This document shows positions 1-23,182 of a stretch of 64,000 bases of DNA, piece by piece. The stretch comes from Tubiluchus corallicola (taxonomy: Eukaryota; Priapulida; Priapulimorpha; Priapulimorphida; Tubiluchidae): assembly GCA_030141605.1 (NCBI GenBank), contig JAQGDQ010000012.1, positions 824,359 through 888,358 on the forward strand. Reading direction: 5' to 3'. A model generated the notes under the pieces. It worked only from the letters and a program-made list of their open reading frames with translations. It had not been told where the DNA came from and ran no database searches. Positions within the stretch are counted from its first letter, which is position 1, and the number at the start of each line of letters is the position of its first letter. The position numbers and the translations under genes were made by a program.

Positions 1-153
1 CCAATACACAAAAATTGAAATAAACAACATAAATAAGACAAATGTTATAATTTAGCAGTGAAAAATATAAACATGCTTTCTCTTATTTGTCCATTTATCA
101 GATTCAAATAATCATCAGTGTACGCTAAAACAATTTAGATGCAAGAACCTTAC

Positions 154-12027
<11,874 letters not shown>

Positions 12028-12109
12028 TCAACATTAATAAAGATCTGATACAGTTTTAAACACAAATGAAATAACGCTGTTACTATGACAAAAGTCTCGA
12101 ATTACTGGA

Positions 12110-12152
12110 GAAACTTCTCGAACACACCGGCAAAACACAGAAATTTCTAGAC
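12110..12152 (-). promoter_or_regulatory. Heat-shock elements upstream of the HSP110 gene
   Basis: Positions 12110-12122 read GAAACTTCTCGAA, a perfect three-unit heat-shock element (GAA-nn-TTC-nn-GAA). A second array lies at 12140-12152 (GAAATTTCTAGAC), with two perfect units and one 2-of-3 unit. They sit about 140-180 bp upstream of the HSPA4 ATG at 11973. HSF trimers bind such inverted nGAAn arrays, so the gene is probably heat-inducible. The match is direct; function is inferred. Confidence 0.7.
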
Positions 12153-13899
12153 GGCAAAAACGAGCATCATGCGCAAACATAGCGCCAGATTCGTCTGATA
12201 ATTTCAAAATAATATTCCTTCAGACAAAGTTCTATGCCACAAAGACCTTCACATCTTCTACGATGGTTTCGAACTACACCATTTCAAGGTGAAAGTGCAC
12301 AGCAAAAAATCAAAAACCCAATAAAAAATGTTAATTTGTTTATGTCAAATGCACAGGCTCTTCTAATGTTAACAACATTACTGAAATCAGCTTCAGGAAC
12401 ACGTATGTTGTGTGCACGAGTAGTACCTAAGTGCACATAAAATCTGCTAATCAAATATTTCGTCACATAACTTTTGAACGTTCTGCTAAGTTTCTAGCAA
12501 TAAAAATAATGCTAAATAATGCTGTCATGCTGATGGTGATAGCTGACATTTTATTAACTATCTTTCTAAGGAAACAAATAGTAGCCCATTAACTCAGAAA
12601 ATGACATTTTCAAAATGAGAATCATAGTTTAAAATTCCAGTCATTTGTTCATTGAAATTTTGACCAGAAGAGCAGTCCCAGCCCTGCCGCACTTAAAAAT
12701 GGAAGCAAATTAATTTGTTAAATTTGAATAAAAACAGGTACCGGCAGTACTATTTCAACTTATAGCAATACTATGTACGAATTTTACATTATGTTATCAT
12801 AATTACTATTCTTATTACATGTACTTCTTCTATAAAGTAACATATTGTTGTCGTCACCTTATTTCTGATATGGCCTCAAAAATCTCTGCAAGCCATAAGT
12901 CAAGTATAATTTGATGCCATCCGCTCCCAGAAGACTCCTTTCCAAAAGTCAATCAACAGGCAATTACCCGCATCGAAATCTTGCTAATTAATTATACTTA
13001 TAAATTCAAACAGGGGAAATGTTGGAGATTGTCCCATTTTGGGCAGTATGCGAGGTTTCAAAGTAAAGATGTCAGGCTAACGTTTGCATGATTTTTTTCA
13101 AATTTCATCAGTGAATAGCTTTGCAACTACTTATTGAAAATTGTAAAACTCGTGCAAGTGGATAGAAGACTAAAGCTAGATCAACGTTTGATAAGAAACA
13201 GCTAGCTATCAGTGTTATTAAAAATCGTCAAAAAAATGTCATAATTATTTGCGAAAGCGCGTGCATATAATATGGATGTAACAAACAATTAACGTCATAA
13301 AATGTTAATCTATTAAATTAAATAACACGAAAATAGTAATAATATTATTATTATCATAATTTCATTCGTTTAATATTACTGACGCAAAAACATATACATA
13401 ATTTACACAGTAGTTAACAAATAAATGGCTAATTGATTAGTGATTGCAATATTAACAGCGTTCATACATGATTAAATTTTATCATTTCTGTTAGTTAGAT
13501 AAAATTTCTTTTAGTTGTTTTTATGTTCTACGTGATGTAGCACGTAGAAAAATATGATATTATATATAAATAATAAACACATTTCGTTCGAGCGTAATAG
13601 AGGTACTCAAATCCAAAATTTTATATTTTTTAGAGCTTGATTAGCTACATACGCACATGATTACAGTTTATTTATTGACTGATTGAATGATTGATATTTT
13701 TATTGTTAGCCACAGTTCATTTTACAAAATGCAAAATCACACACGTGCAGTCAAATTACAAGAAATAAAATAAAGAAAATTATAAAAATAATAACAATGA
13801 AAAAATGAGATAATTATAGCGAAAGAAAAGTTACATACACAATAACAATAAATTATTGGAGCAATACTACATGTAACAAAAATCGAGTTAATTACAATA
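12153..13899. other. Gene-free interval upstream of HSPA4
   Basis: AT-rich sequence with stops in all frames and short open frames only. I see no conserved exon, RNA gene or clear repeat here beyond small A/T-rich runs. Confidence 0.5.
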
Positions 13900-14680
13900 T
13901 AAAATTGCATGCCTATTTCTTCTAATGGGTTTCCAAAGTTGAAGTGCATTGTCTCTGACGAGACTGTACGCCATCTTGTCCGCCATAATCCTGTCTTTAT
14001 GCCTTTTGCACCCCAGTAGAGGGTATATTTGAACTGAAGTCGAGCATGTCGATATGCATCGGAGGCAGGACCTAACCGTGACTTCCCTTGTGTCACCCAT
14101 AGCTGAAAACACCAGGTACAACTTTTCTGCTGTCATTTTGTCCTGTCTGATTGTTCAGTCTCTTCCTGGGTAATTTATCCACAGCCTAACAAAGAAGTAT
14201 ATCCGTGATCAAATTTTAGATTAAACTCAAACGATGCTTATGCTCGCCCTGCATATACTGCTCGTCTGAGCATAATAACGACTCATAGGGTACGTTAATG
14301 CTTGAAAGCGGGCTATGAGTTTGATGTCAGCAGGCTAGAAGATCATTATCGCGGGCTATCTAGTATTTGTTGTACAGAAAGAAAATATATTTGGAGTACG
14401 AGGACAACGGACGCTGCCACTATCGATAACGACCCAATTCGTGACCTGTCTGCCCTACTTGGGAAGCCCATGTACGACGCGTCCTACTTGTACAGCAATT
14501 GTCTTCTTCAGCTAGTGTCCTACTCCGCTCCCGACAAATGTGTAAGCTGGTCACAGGGCTGCCCATAGCTGATGTACAGATTACGTGGTTTAGCCATGAA
14601 GTCGTACGGTGTGCCACATTCATAAACGTAAATAATGTGGACTGCTGTTTATATAATATGCAGTGTACTTGATTATGCAA
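13900..14680 (-). mobile_element. Degenerate non-LTR retrotransposon (LINE) fragment
   Basis: Read on the minus strand, 14680-14520 encodes RTTSWLNHVIC, which resembles the conserved SWLDH-type end of LINE apurinic-like endonucleases. Further downstream, 14100-13910 encodes YRHARLQFKYTLY in one frame and then MADKMAYSLV...WKPIRRN in another. That is the arginine-rich linker usually found between endonuclease and reverse transcriptase. The order endonuclease then linker is right for a minus-strand LINE, and the frame change shows a broken copy. Base composition is less AT-rich than the surroundings. Family assignment rests on motif memory only. Confidence 0.55.
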
Positions 14681-15640
14681 GCAATCAGCAACGTAAAAAT
14701 TAATTGAATAACTTGTTTCATTATGATTTGCTATCTCTAGTTTTTACCATTCTCGCTGCAATTAATGAAAACATAAAGGACTGGAACAACAGCATTGACA
14801 ATAAGAACACTCACATTTAATAGCATGTTAATGTGACATTTGCAAAAACACAATTTTAAATTATTTACACCATGCAATGATGCGCTGCTTCCGTATGTCG
14901 ATCTTGTCCACTGCGTTTTCATTCACCAGTAGCTGTCCTTTCCGTATTTTTACATCATCATTTGGGTTTTGTCGCTGAAGTGTTTTCTTCTTACTTCTGA
15001 GACGAGCGTATTTTTTCTTTTCCAATACTGTTTAATCGTGTTTGAAAAGACGTCGCTGTTTCTGTCCTTAAGAACTTTTGCCTTTGCCATCCACGAATAT
15101 TTGTCGCCACCGTTTTTGAAAGCTACACGTATTGGTCTAGCTTTTTTCGCTTCATGAGTACGAGTTACTTTTATAGTTAAGAGGATTGCGAAAAAATCAA
15201 AATTTAAATTAGGAGAAAATGGCTTTCAAAGTTTGTGTTACAACTTTCAGTGAATTTGCATGGCAAGTGGAAAAGGCATTAGTTGCTGTGGGGTTAGGGT
15301 GAGTACTATGAGTTATAGGCTAATTTTCTTTCTTTTTTTGCAATTTGCAGGTAAGTGTAGCCAAAGCAGTTATTTTTGATGAATTCTGAGTGCTATTTGC
15401 CGCTGCTACGTTGTTAATTTAATTATAGTTAGTCATAATAATTTATTTTCTCACACAAGGTTTTAATATTTGTTTATTTTTGCACGTATCTGCCCAGTCT
15501 CAAACAAAAATTTCCAAAAGTTGTTTCTATCTAACATAGCATAACATGTTGTTAAGTTACAGGATGAAAGCTCTGGGTGCTAGAATTCACGTATTTATAA
15601 ATATCGCAAGGACGGCGCTATTCTACATAAACAAGCTAAC
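14681..15640. other. Gene-free interval
   Basis: AT-rich intergenic DNA. Short open frames carry no recognisable domain. No RNA gene seen. Confidence 0.5.
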
Positions 15641-15644
15641 ATGT

Positions 15645-15805
15645 TGCATTTTCGATTTTTCGCTGTGCACTTTTGACTTTTTGTTGTGCACTTTCGATTT
15701 TTTGCTATGCATTTTTGATTCATTGCTCTGTACTTGATTTTTTGTTGTACACTTTTGATCTTTTTTGCAGAGAACAATAGATTTTTTACTGTGCACTTTT
15801 GAACT
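15645..15805. repeat. Minisatellite of about 20-bp units
   Basis: Six to eight degenerate tandem copies of a unit close to TTTTTGTTGTGCACTTTTGA. The short open frames here on both strands are translations of the repeat, not genes. Confidence 0.8.
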
Positions 15806-15876
15806 TGAAAAGGTGTAGCTATACAAATGCCTCACTGTACAGTGTACATTTTTCAGAAATACTTTTCAAAGACTAC

Positions 15877-16897
15877 TGTGACGCTCAGGCTTATTTTAGG
15901 CCAGGTTATGTAACTAGTTCCTAACTGTTATAATTCCACCATTTGTTATTGTCAATTTTTATAAAAGAAGTTTAGTTAAACTGTGTAATGATATAAAGCT
16001 AGAAGCCAACTTGTTCTGAAATCAGATTTCACCTGTACATTTAATGATACTGTTTATGCATTACTACTGCATCATGTGATTGAAGCCACGTAGACGAAAT
16101 TTTAACTGTTCAGTTCGCCCAGGTATTCCGCTTTAAGTTGTCGAGTTAAGCGGACGTTCTCATGTCATAAAATGATGGTTTAGTAGTAACGGTGCTTGCT
16201 TGTAGAAAAGCGATCTGTCTACATGGTTATGACAGAGATGATAGTTGCATACCAGCGATGATACTTACCTGTTGCTGATTATATTTTCCTGACACTGATG
16301 ATACATCACTTATTAAAGATTGTACTTACCAATTGTCGATGATATCTGCTGCTGATGATACCTACCCGTATTTACCTGACGTTGATGATACTGTCGTTGG
16401 TGCTTCCATGCTGTGATTACGAAACTGGAAATCCTTACCTTGCGACGAGTGCAGGAGCTTGGATGCTACCCTATTTTGGCGTCATATAAGTGGAGGCGTG
16501 TACATCAGGAGTCGTCAAAGTTTGGAGACGTCGTCCACGTAATCAGGTCCATGAAGAGGTAGTGTAGTCAACCGTTCTATGGTGCACCATATTTCGATGA
16601 AGCCCTTGGTGAGGAGATGACGTGGAATGGGAGCAGGAGAAAAGTCGCTTGATGATGCCAAGACAGGACTGGTGAAAAACGTTACGTTGTTCTTTTTTTC
16701 TTAGCCGGCTTAATCTTTATTATTACTATTTGTCTTGCAATGTAATTTGAGATATTCATTAAATTGTTATATTATTTTATTAATTCAGTGGTTTCTTCCC
16801 AGTGTTTTCGACTAAGTGTTTTATTCTTTACCTAAGGGTTGCACTTAAGTCACGAACCACCTATTTGCAATAACGAAACTTAGACTACATCGTCACA
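15877..16897. mobile_element. Solo LTR (Ty3/gypsy-like) with ACTAC target duplication
   Basis: The segment begins TGTGACG and ends CGTCACA, the TG...CA inverted ends typical of gypsy-class LTRs. It is flanked by a perfect 5-bp direct repeat ACTAC (15872-15876 and 16898-16902). Length 1021 bp. No gag/pol frames or second LTR adjoin it, so it is most simply a solo LTR left by recombination. An irregular GATGATACT(T)ACCTG-like motif repeats inside at about 16230-16400. Confidence 0.8.
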
Positions 16898-16902
16898 ACT
16901 AC

Positions 16903-17535
16903 TCATATTCTTTTTTTAATTAACTTTTATGTTTATTATGATTTTCCACCAACAACAACCTTATAATGAGTAATGTAGGTTGCATGGCTTTTTATCTTTG
17001 ACAACCAACAAGAAAACTCCGTGACTTTTAACGTCGTCTAAATTTTAACCTTACAAACAATTGAATAAGCCATTTCGTTGTGCACACGCGCAGTTGCTAT
17101 AAGTCAAAGGTTAAGTGTACCATAGCAACGCGTTTAAACACTATCGTCACGTGACATTTGAGTAAAGCAAATCCGTCTGCCGCATCAATTCAGTAACTTC
17201 AGTTGTTTTATGTGGTCTTTGCTTAATTATGCGTTAGTGTGCACGTAGAGATTTGCTAGCAGGCTCTTGCTTGTTGTTATTACAAGACAATAGCCTGCGA
17301 GGCGTTTTCAAGTGTACACAAATGCGGTGTCTGGTACACTTAACCTTTGATTTTTCATGATCATCATGAATCGCTGGAACTGCGAAAAGGCTTATCGTCG
17401 TGAAAGCATATCGCTACTAAAAACTCTCGTAAAACTGTGAACAAGGGTTTGATTTTTTTCTTTTGTCTCTGTGGAAGCTCTTGATCAAAAATGTTGTCAC
17501 TTACAATCATTGTAAAAATAACTCATTCATAGAAG
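16903..17535. other. Gene-free interval
   Basis: Nothing recognised; no open frame of note. Confidence 0.4.
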
Positions 17536-17539
17536 GTTT

Positions 17540-17645
17540 TGGCGCAGTTTTTACAGGCGGATGCCCTTCCTGACCCTAATCCTCCCTATTTATCCGGGCT
17601 TGGGACCGGCACTGAGTTGGGCTGGCTTCCCCCCCCCCCTTGAGA
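17540..17645 (+). mobile_element. L2-clade LINE / SINE 3' tail motif
   Basis: The stretch contains GGCGGATGCCCTTCCTGAC, then CCTCCCTATTTATCCGGGCT and TGGGACCGGCACTGAG. From memory this is very close to the conserved 3' tail of L2-type LINEs and the SINEs that parasitise them, well known in fishes and other animals. It ends near a C-rich run and is GC-rich against its surroundings. Only the tail is seen; no reverse-transcriptase frame adjoins it. Confidence 0.65.
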
Positions 17646-18780
17646 ACTCGTGAACCCAGTGAATTATAATATAAACATATTATAATTATGTTTTAGCATT
17701 GTAAATTTTACTGGCAGAAAATCATAATAAAAATACAAGTTAACTAAATAATAATATGAGCAGCGTTCTAATAATAACACTGAAAAATGTATACTGTACA
17801 GTGAGACATATAAAATGATATTATAACTTATATGCATACAACAAATTAGAAAGCAAAAAATAAGCGAATAACACAAAACTTGTGCTTATAACAAATTTCG
17901 TGCATAATTGTATTTTTATAGCGTTTTAATTGTCACGTAGGACCAAATATATGGCCCAAATATGGTAGCACGGATGCCTGCACTTAAAGCACTTTTGTTA
18001 TAATAATTCAAGATAATCACGGGGCAGATCGTACTTATTATGAGTCATATAAAAATACATGAGTTATAATCTATGATTTTCATGAGTTTTCTGGAAGTAA
18101 CAGTTGCTGTTGCGAACATTTTTTTAAACTACTTGTGCTAGTTAGAGATGCCTGCAATATTCTCTTTTAATCAGACTAACTGTAGTGAAAGGTCCTAGAG
18201 TTTAAATTACATTATTACGTTAAATTATTCTTCTCATGCATCAATGTAATTACTTTCAAGTATTCTGTGTTGTTTGATTCACGACTTATTATTATTAGTT
18301 AACCAAAATGCAATTAGTTTCATTTCGACTCTGCCAAGAGGACGTAAACACGTAACATACGAAAGTTTCATTAATATAATTTAAAATTTCATTATTTTAT
18401 TGATTAAAAAAAATAGCAGTGTTTTATCATAATACAGGGGATAAGTACGACGTACCATTGTGCAGTATGATTAATTTTTCTCTATTCTTCTTTTCCCCGT
18501 CCTTCGCCTAATAAAAAGCAATTGTTTACAATTTCAAAATTAATATAAAACCATACTGTCGTCCATGAGCGTAGTCCTCGACACGTTGCCATTGGCCATT
18601 GCTAAGACTTATTTTGCGCCATTTTCTTATTTGTCTACTACTGCGCCTCTCCATCCCGCCTCACGACGCGTCCAAAGCATCTCAGAAAACATGATATATC
18701 TCCGAGTTATTCTTTCAATATGTTTTCAATGAACCCAAAATTAGTAATGCAGTACATACAGTTTAAATGTGGGACGATAT
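17646..18780. other. Downstream region of the beta-lactamase-like gene
   Basis: Mostly AT-rich DNA that probably includes the 3' UTR of the gene ending at 18781. A minus-strand AATAAA lies at 18396-18401 as a possible poly(A) signal. A less AT-rich patch at about 18560-18670 has no open frame of note. Confidence 0.4.
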
Positions 18781-21700
18781 TCATACAAAGAAGGTCGTTA
18801 TTGATATAAAACAAATGATCAAAAACAAATCATAAAGTGGATTTAAAGTGCTCCCTTTTCCCTCAGTTGACCACGGGGGGCAAAGAGTTGTAGGTGGCGC
18901 AGTTGTTGGATCTGGAAGATCTTTTCTAAATATAGGATAAAGTTCGCCACTTATCCAAGGTATCAACACTGAAGAAATTTTCTCTGGATCTTCTTCATCT
19001 GGTAAAAATTGCAAAGCGGTGTTAAACATTTGAGTACTATTGCTATAAAACCACATAGAACCATAAAACATAATGAAGAAGACGTCCTTTTCAATTGGTT
19101 TGAGGTAGCCCACTCCTAGTCCTAACTTGAAATGAAGTTCTTCTACTTCCAAATCGTATGTGATTTCCACAACACCTCCGAAATAATGCCTATAGTGCCC
19201 GACATAGTCCTCAAGTGGTCTTTGGGCTTTATGTTGTGCTATCTGCTCAGGATAGTCGTCCATTGGCACATAAAATAAGTCAACATTAGCAATTGGAGGC
19301 GCAGTATTAGAGCCCTGAGTCTCCCATGGTTCTGGAAATGTACAAGCCGTAGTATCGTTGAGCCAAGGAACTAAATCGAGCAGCAAATCTAAGCCATGAA
19401 ATATGGAAAGTTGTATTGCGATGCCATTCTGTAGATCAGTTGGCCCATTGTTGATGACAATAATGCCCACATTCATGTCCGTTAGTCCCCACATCTGTGT
19501 ATTGTATCCTACCAATCCACCACTGTGGTACTGAACACGATAACCTAAAAAACTGATGAATTTATACCATTGCAAATATATCTGTTATTGTTACTATAAA
19601 ACCCAAACTATTCTTGATGTTTAAGCTAGTAAGCTGCTAGTTGTCACACACAAATCTACTGTAAATAACTATGAACACTGCGTTCATAAACCAACGTGCA
19701 TGACAGAATTTGAATTATTGTTGGCTATGCTTTTCATTATTTTCAAATTATTTTTTTCAGTTACTGTTAAAGAATTTTACCTGACCATGAATTTGATATT
19801 GAGAATTGTTTGTACCTCTGTATGTTCCAGTGAAGAATCCAAGGCCATATGCAAAAGCCGTAATTGTCACAGGATAAAATGGTTCTCCAACGTAACTGCT
19901 CAAGCTAAAAGGCAGTTGCTGATGTTCTTTGTGCATGATTAAGAACAGTTCTTCGCTAGTCAGAGGAGGGCCACCAAAAGGATTGCTGCCATCGCCAAGG
20001 TGGAATCGAATCCAATTAGCCATGTCAGGCATGGTCATGCAGAGGGAACCAGCGGCTTCTGTTGGGTGAATCATTCTAATAAGACAAATTATCAAATTTA
20101 TTATATCATGCAAATACCTAACTTAAAAAACAATGTTTAAAATTATGTTTGTTTAGAGTGATAGTAGAAATTATATGAGAAAGTAGTTAATGGCTACATG
20201 AAGAGTCATCCTTAAATATAAAATTTTTTCGTATAGTATTTATTTATTTGTGATGTTTTTTATATATTATATAAATTATTTTATCTGCAGTCTGTACTTC
20301 TGTTCATACATTTGGACGGTGACGGAACGAACGATGAATCATTTATAAAAACTGTCTGACGTAATCAGGCCGGATTTATGACCTTTTGAGGACCTGACGT
20401 TAATGAAATTATGGGGCACCCCTGAAAAGAAACCACCCTCTAACTCGCCCGCCCCATCTTGAAAATTTCTGATTCCTGACATATTTTAGCTACATTTACA
20501 TAGCTTGAAGTAAACTTATTGCAAATTCTTTAAATAAATTAGAATGGCTATCATTTGTTTGTCAATAAAACTCTCCTTTAAGAAACACTACTATTTTACT
20601 ATTTATTGCAAATCAAATTAGCACATATTTCAACACAACCTTTTGACATCGCCCGTCAAGCTTGAGAGCCCTAGGCTGCAGCCTATACTAGGATAATTCG
20701 GCCCTGGATCTAATCCAAATAAGCCATGTTTAAGCTAAAGCAGAAATCACACAGTTATAATAGCACTGAGCTTTCTATATAATAAGTATATAGTAAAGTG
20801 CTAGAGTACAACTTCAGTGCAACACTGCTGCAGCTACTTACTTGACTGCTTCCTCGTGGTGTCTAACAAATCTGCCATCCAGAGTGTATGTATGAGGTTT
20901 GGCTGTCATGCTCCAGTTTTGAAACGCAGGGTTCATCCACGTAGCTGAGTTTATTTTGAGTGGTTTTAGAAGACGCTCCTCAACAAGCTCTTCGTATGTT
21001 TTATGTGAATCATCTATCATTTCTGCAGCAAGACCAGCCAACATGTAGAAATAGTTATTGTAGATAAAGTCTGTTCGTAACGGTACCACTTCTTCCAAAT
21101 ATTGCAAGCGGCTGAAACAATTTTTTGTTTGTTTTTCAAAACATATTATTAGATATGAGTTTGCAGTTCTAACCAAGCATCTTTGACCTGCTGGTTGTAC
21201 TGTGCTTTGCAGCTGTTTTCCACTTTCGTACTTGACAACTTTTACGAATTAGGTTGCCATGAGAACCTTATAATACAACACCTCTGCTGTTTCGCCCTGC
21301 TGTATTAATAAAACCCCAGACTTCAGTACAGGCCAAGTCCTACTGTCACTAATCATTGGTTTATAGCACATTAAACCCACATTTATTGTCATAGACAGGT
21401 GATTACATTTACAGATAGGTCAACCAATGGTGTCTTTTCAGTCCTAGTCTTCGTCATTTTTGGTATTAGAACCAACAACCACCTATCGGGCAGCAAACCT
21501 CCATAATTTGTGTCAACTGCAGACCAGGATATACCTTTGCTTTGTTTTACGATATGAAGTGGTAGAACCTCTACAGACTCTCAACAGTTTAAAACATAAA
21601 CTTCAGTTCTACTCATATTTTTGAGTTTTAAGATTACTGTACGTAGTGCAAAATTGTGTATAAAGTACCTTGCCAGTTCTTCTGAACTGGTGTTCCAGTA

Positions 21701-23182
21701 TTCGCCCATAATAAGAGATCCATCAAATCGCTGAGATCCCATTCTGTGAGCCAAAAGATCCTGCAGCATTGCATATTTGGTTCGCTGTTCCTCCTGAAAC
21801 TTGAAATCTGGTCCAAAAATGTCCTGTATTTTCGTATTGAAGTCTAAGTCGCTAAATGAAATAGTCAATTTATAGAATTCGGTTGGTACAAACGTGAAAC
21901 TAATATTAGAAAAGATGACTCCACTTTTAAATTTATATGTTTAACACCACAAAATCTCACTTGACAAGCAGCTGTAACATATCTGACTCAAACATTAGGA
22001 TCTGAATATTCGTGCAAAAACATTTAAGTAGCAAGTGGGAAAAATAAAAAACGAACAATTAATATTAACGTGAAAAACATTGAATATCCTAGCTTGTAAT
22101 CTAAAAATAATTATTTTTATTTACCATTAATAATTATTAATTCATTAAGTATGTAAAAGTAGTAATACTTCATTAATACTTATTTATATTTGTTTTTAAA
22201 TATTTTGAGACTACAAGGGACTTCAATATTTGTTTTATGTTAAAATGACAAGTCTCAGACAAGCATATTTTAATTAACATTAATTTTTGGAACTTTAGAC
22301 GGTAACTTGGATTAGAGTTAGTAATTAAGAAATACGTTCGTGATAAATGTGTAATAATATCAATGAATCCAAAATTTGGTCAAGTGATATACAAGCAAAG
22401 TTGTAAATGCATAACAAATAAACAGGTAGCACCAGAAAAAAATTGTAATTTAAGAAATATCGGATGTGTTGAACTTGCGTTTTTCCAGTCATCACATTAG
22501 CTAGTAGTGTGGCTGTGAAGGATTTTGTCACAGATCCAATGCAGAATCGGTGATCTTGAGTTGCATTTTCTCCAGTCTCTACATCTGCCAAACCAAATGC
22601 CTTGCTGTAAACTATTTCATCGTCTCGCACCATGACAATGCTTATCCCTGGTCCAAAATGTCGACAGTTCATCAGCTGAAGTCAAACATTTCGAACGCAT
22701 TACACAAAAGTAGCGTTGACGTGGTTCGAATTTCCTAGAATTTTAGCGCCTTTGCCCTTGGTTGGTAAAAATAACAAAATAATAAACGTACAATGTAATT
22801 AACAATGGTTACTGCACCCCAGCGGGTATATTTTTGAAGTACCGGCAGAACAACCACGACCGACAGTCGACTTGGTTGTAACGGAGTTTGGCTGTTCTGT
22901 GGAAGTAAACTCAAGACTGTTCAGCGCACAATGGCGTCATTAATATTGCAAAGTGTCACAAAGTGAAAAATCACCTTGCAATAAAGTGAACATTTCAATC
23001 ATGCTTGTTAGGTATTAATTGTCCTATAAAAAAGAGAAACCCACACAGTGACTTACAGATTCTACAAAGCTATCCATTGATTCCTCCTGCGATTGAGAAA
23101 GCTTCCTCCCGGAGCTATGTGCAAAGAGCAAAACAAATACACTTATAAAGTTTATTATTTTGCCTACCCTAGCGTCTGACAT
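18781..23182 (-). CDS. Secreted serine beta-lactamase-like hydrolase
   Basis: Exons in coding order: 23057-23182, 22479-22675, 21669-21851, 20842-21111, 19816-20075, 18781-19544; they join in phase to 599 residues. Residues 1-25 form a signal peptide (hydrophobic core IINFISVFVLLFA). The beta-lactamase/penicillin-binding fold follows with all three signature motifs: S90-V-T-K93 (SxxK nucleophile), Y186-N-N188 (YxN) and H352-S-G354 (in place of KTG). A C-terminal accessory region (about 400-560) contains LEDYVGHYRHYFGGV. A Pro/Thr-rich stalk and a final hydrophobic segment ending at the last residue suggest a GPI signal or tail anchor. Metazoan members of this class C-like family are mostly of unknown substrate. 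Two junctions need care: the intron after exon 2 has a GC donor (GCAAGT), the only join found that keeps frame; the exon 5 donor could also be slightly downstream. The introns argue against bacterial contamination. Confidence 0.85.
22478..22478 (-). other. GC-AG intron donor (intron 2 of the beta-lactamase-like gene)
   Basis: The coding strand reads GGAAAAAC|GCAAGT and joins to TTTAG|CGACTTAG at 21851, giving GKT-DLDFNTKIQD in frame. The nearby GT (GTTCAA) would leave the wrong phase for this acceptor. GCAAGT is the usual context of GC donors. Confidence 0.7.

Noticed and set aside
14302-14568. 88-codon plus-strand open frame
   Set aside because: It lies antisense to the LINE-like fragment and shows no domain of its own.
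15546-15835. Open frames rich in Lys/Ser/Cys/Phe
   Set aside because: They arise from the 20-bp minisatellite.
22720-22740. tRNA B-box-like GGTTCGAATTTCC
   Set aside because: No matching A box, acceptor stem or anticodon arm could be formed around it.
18781-23182. Horizontal transfer or bacterial contamination as the source of the beta-lactamase-like gene
   Set aside because: Six exons with eukaryotic splice sites, a signal peptide and local AT content indicate a resident animal gene; the family is known in animals.
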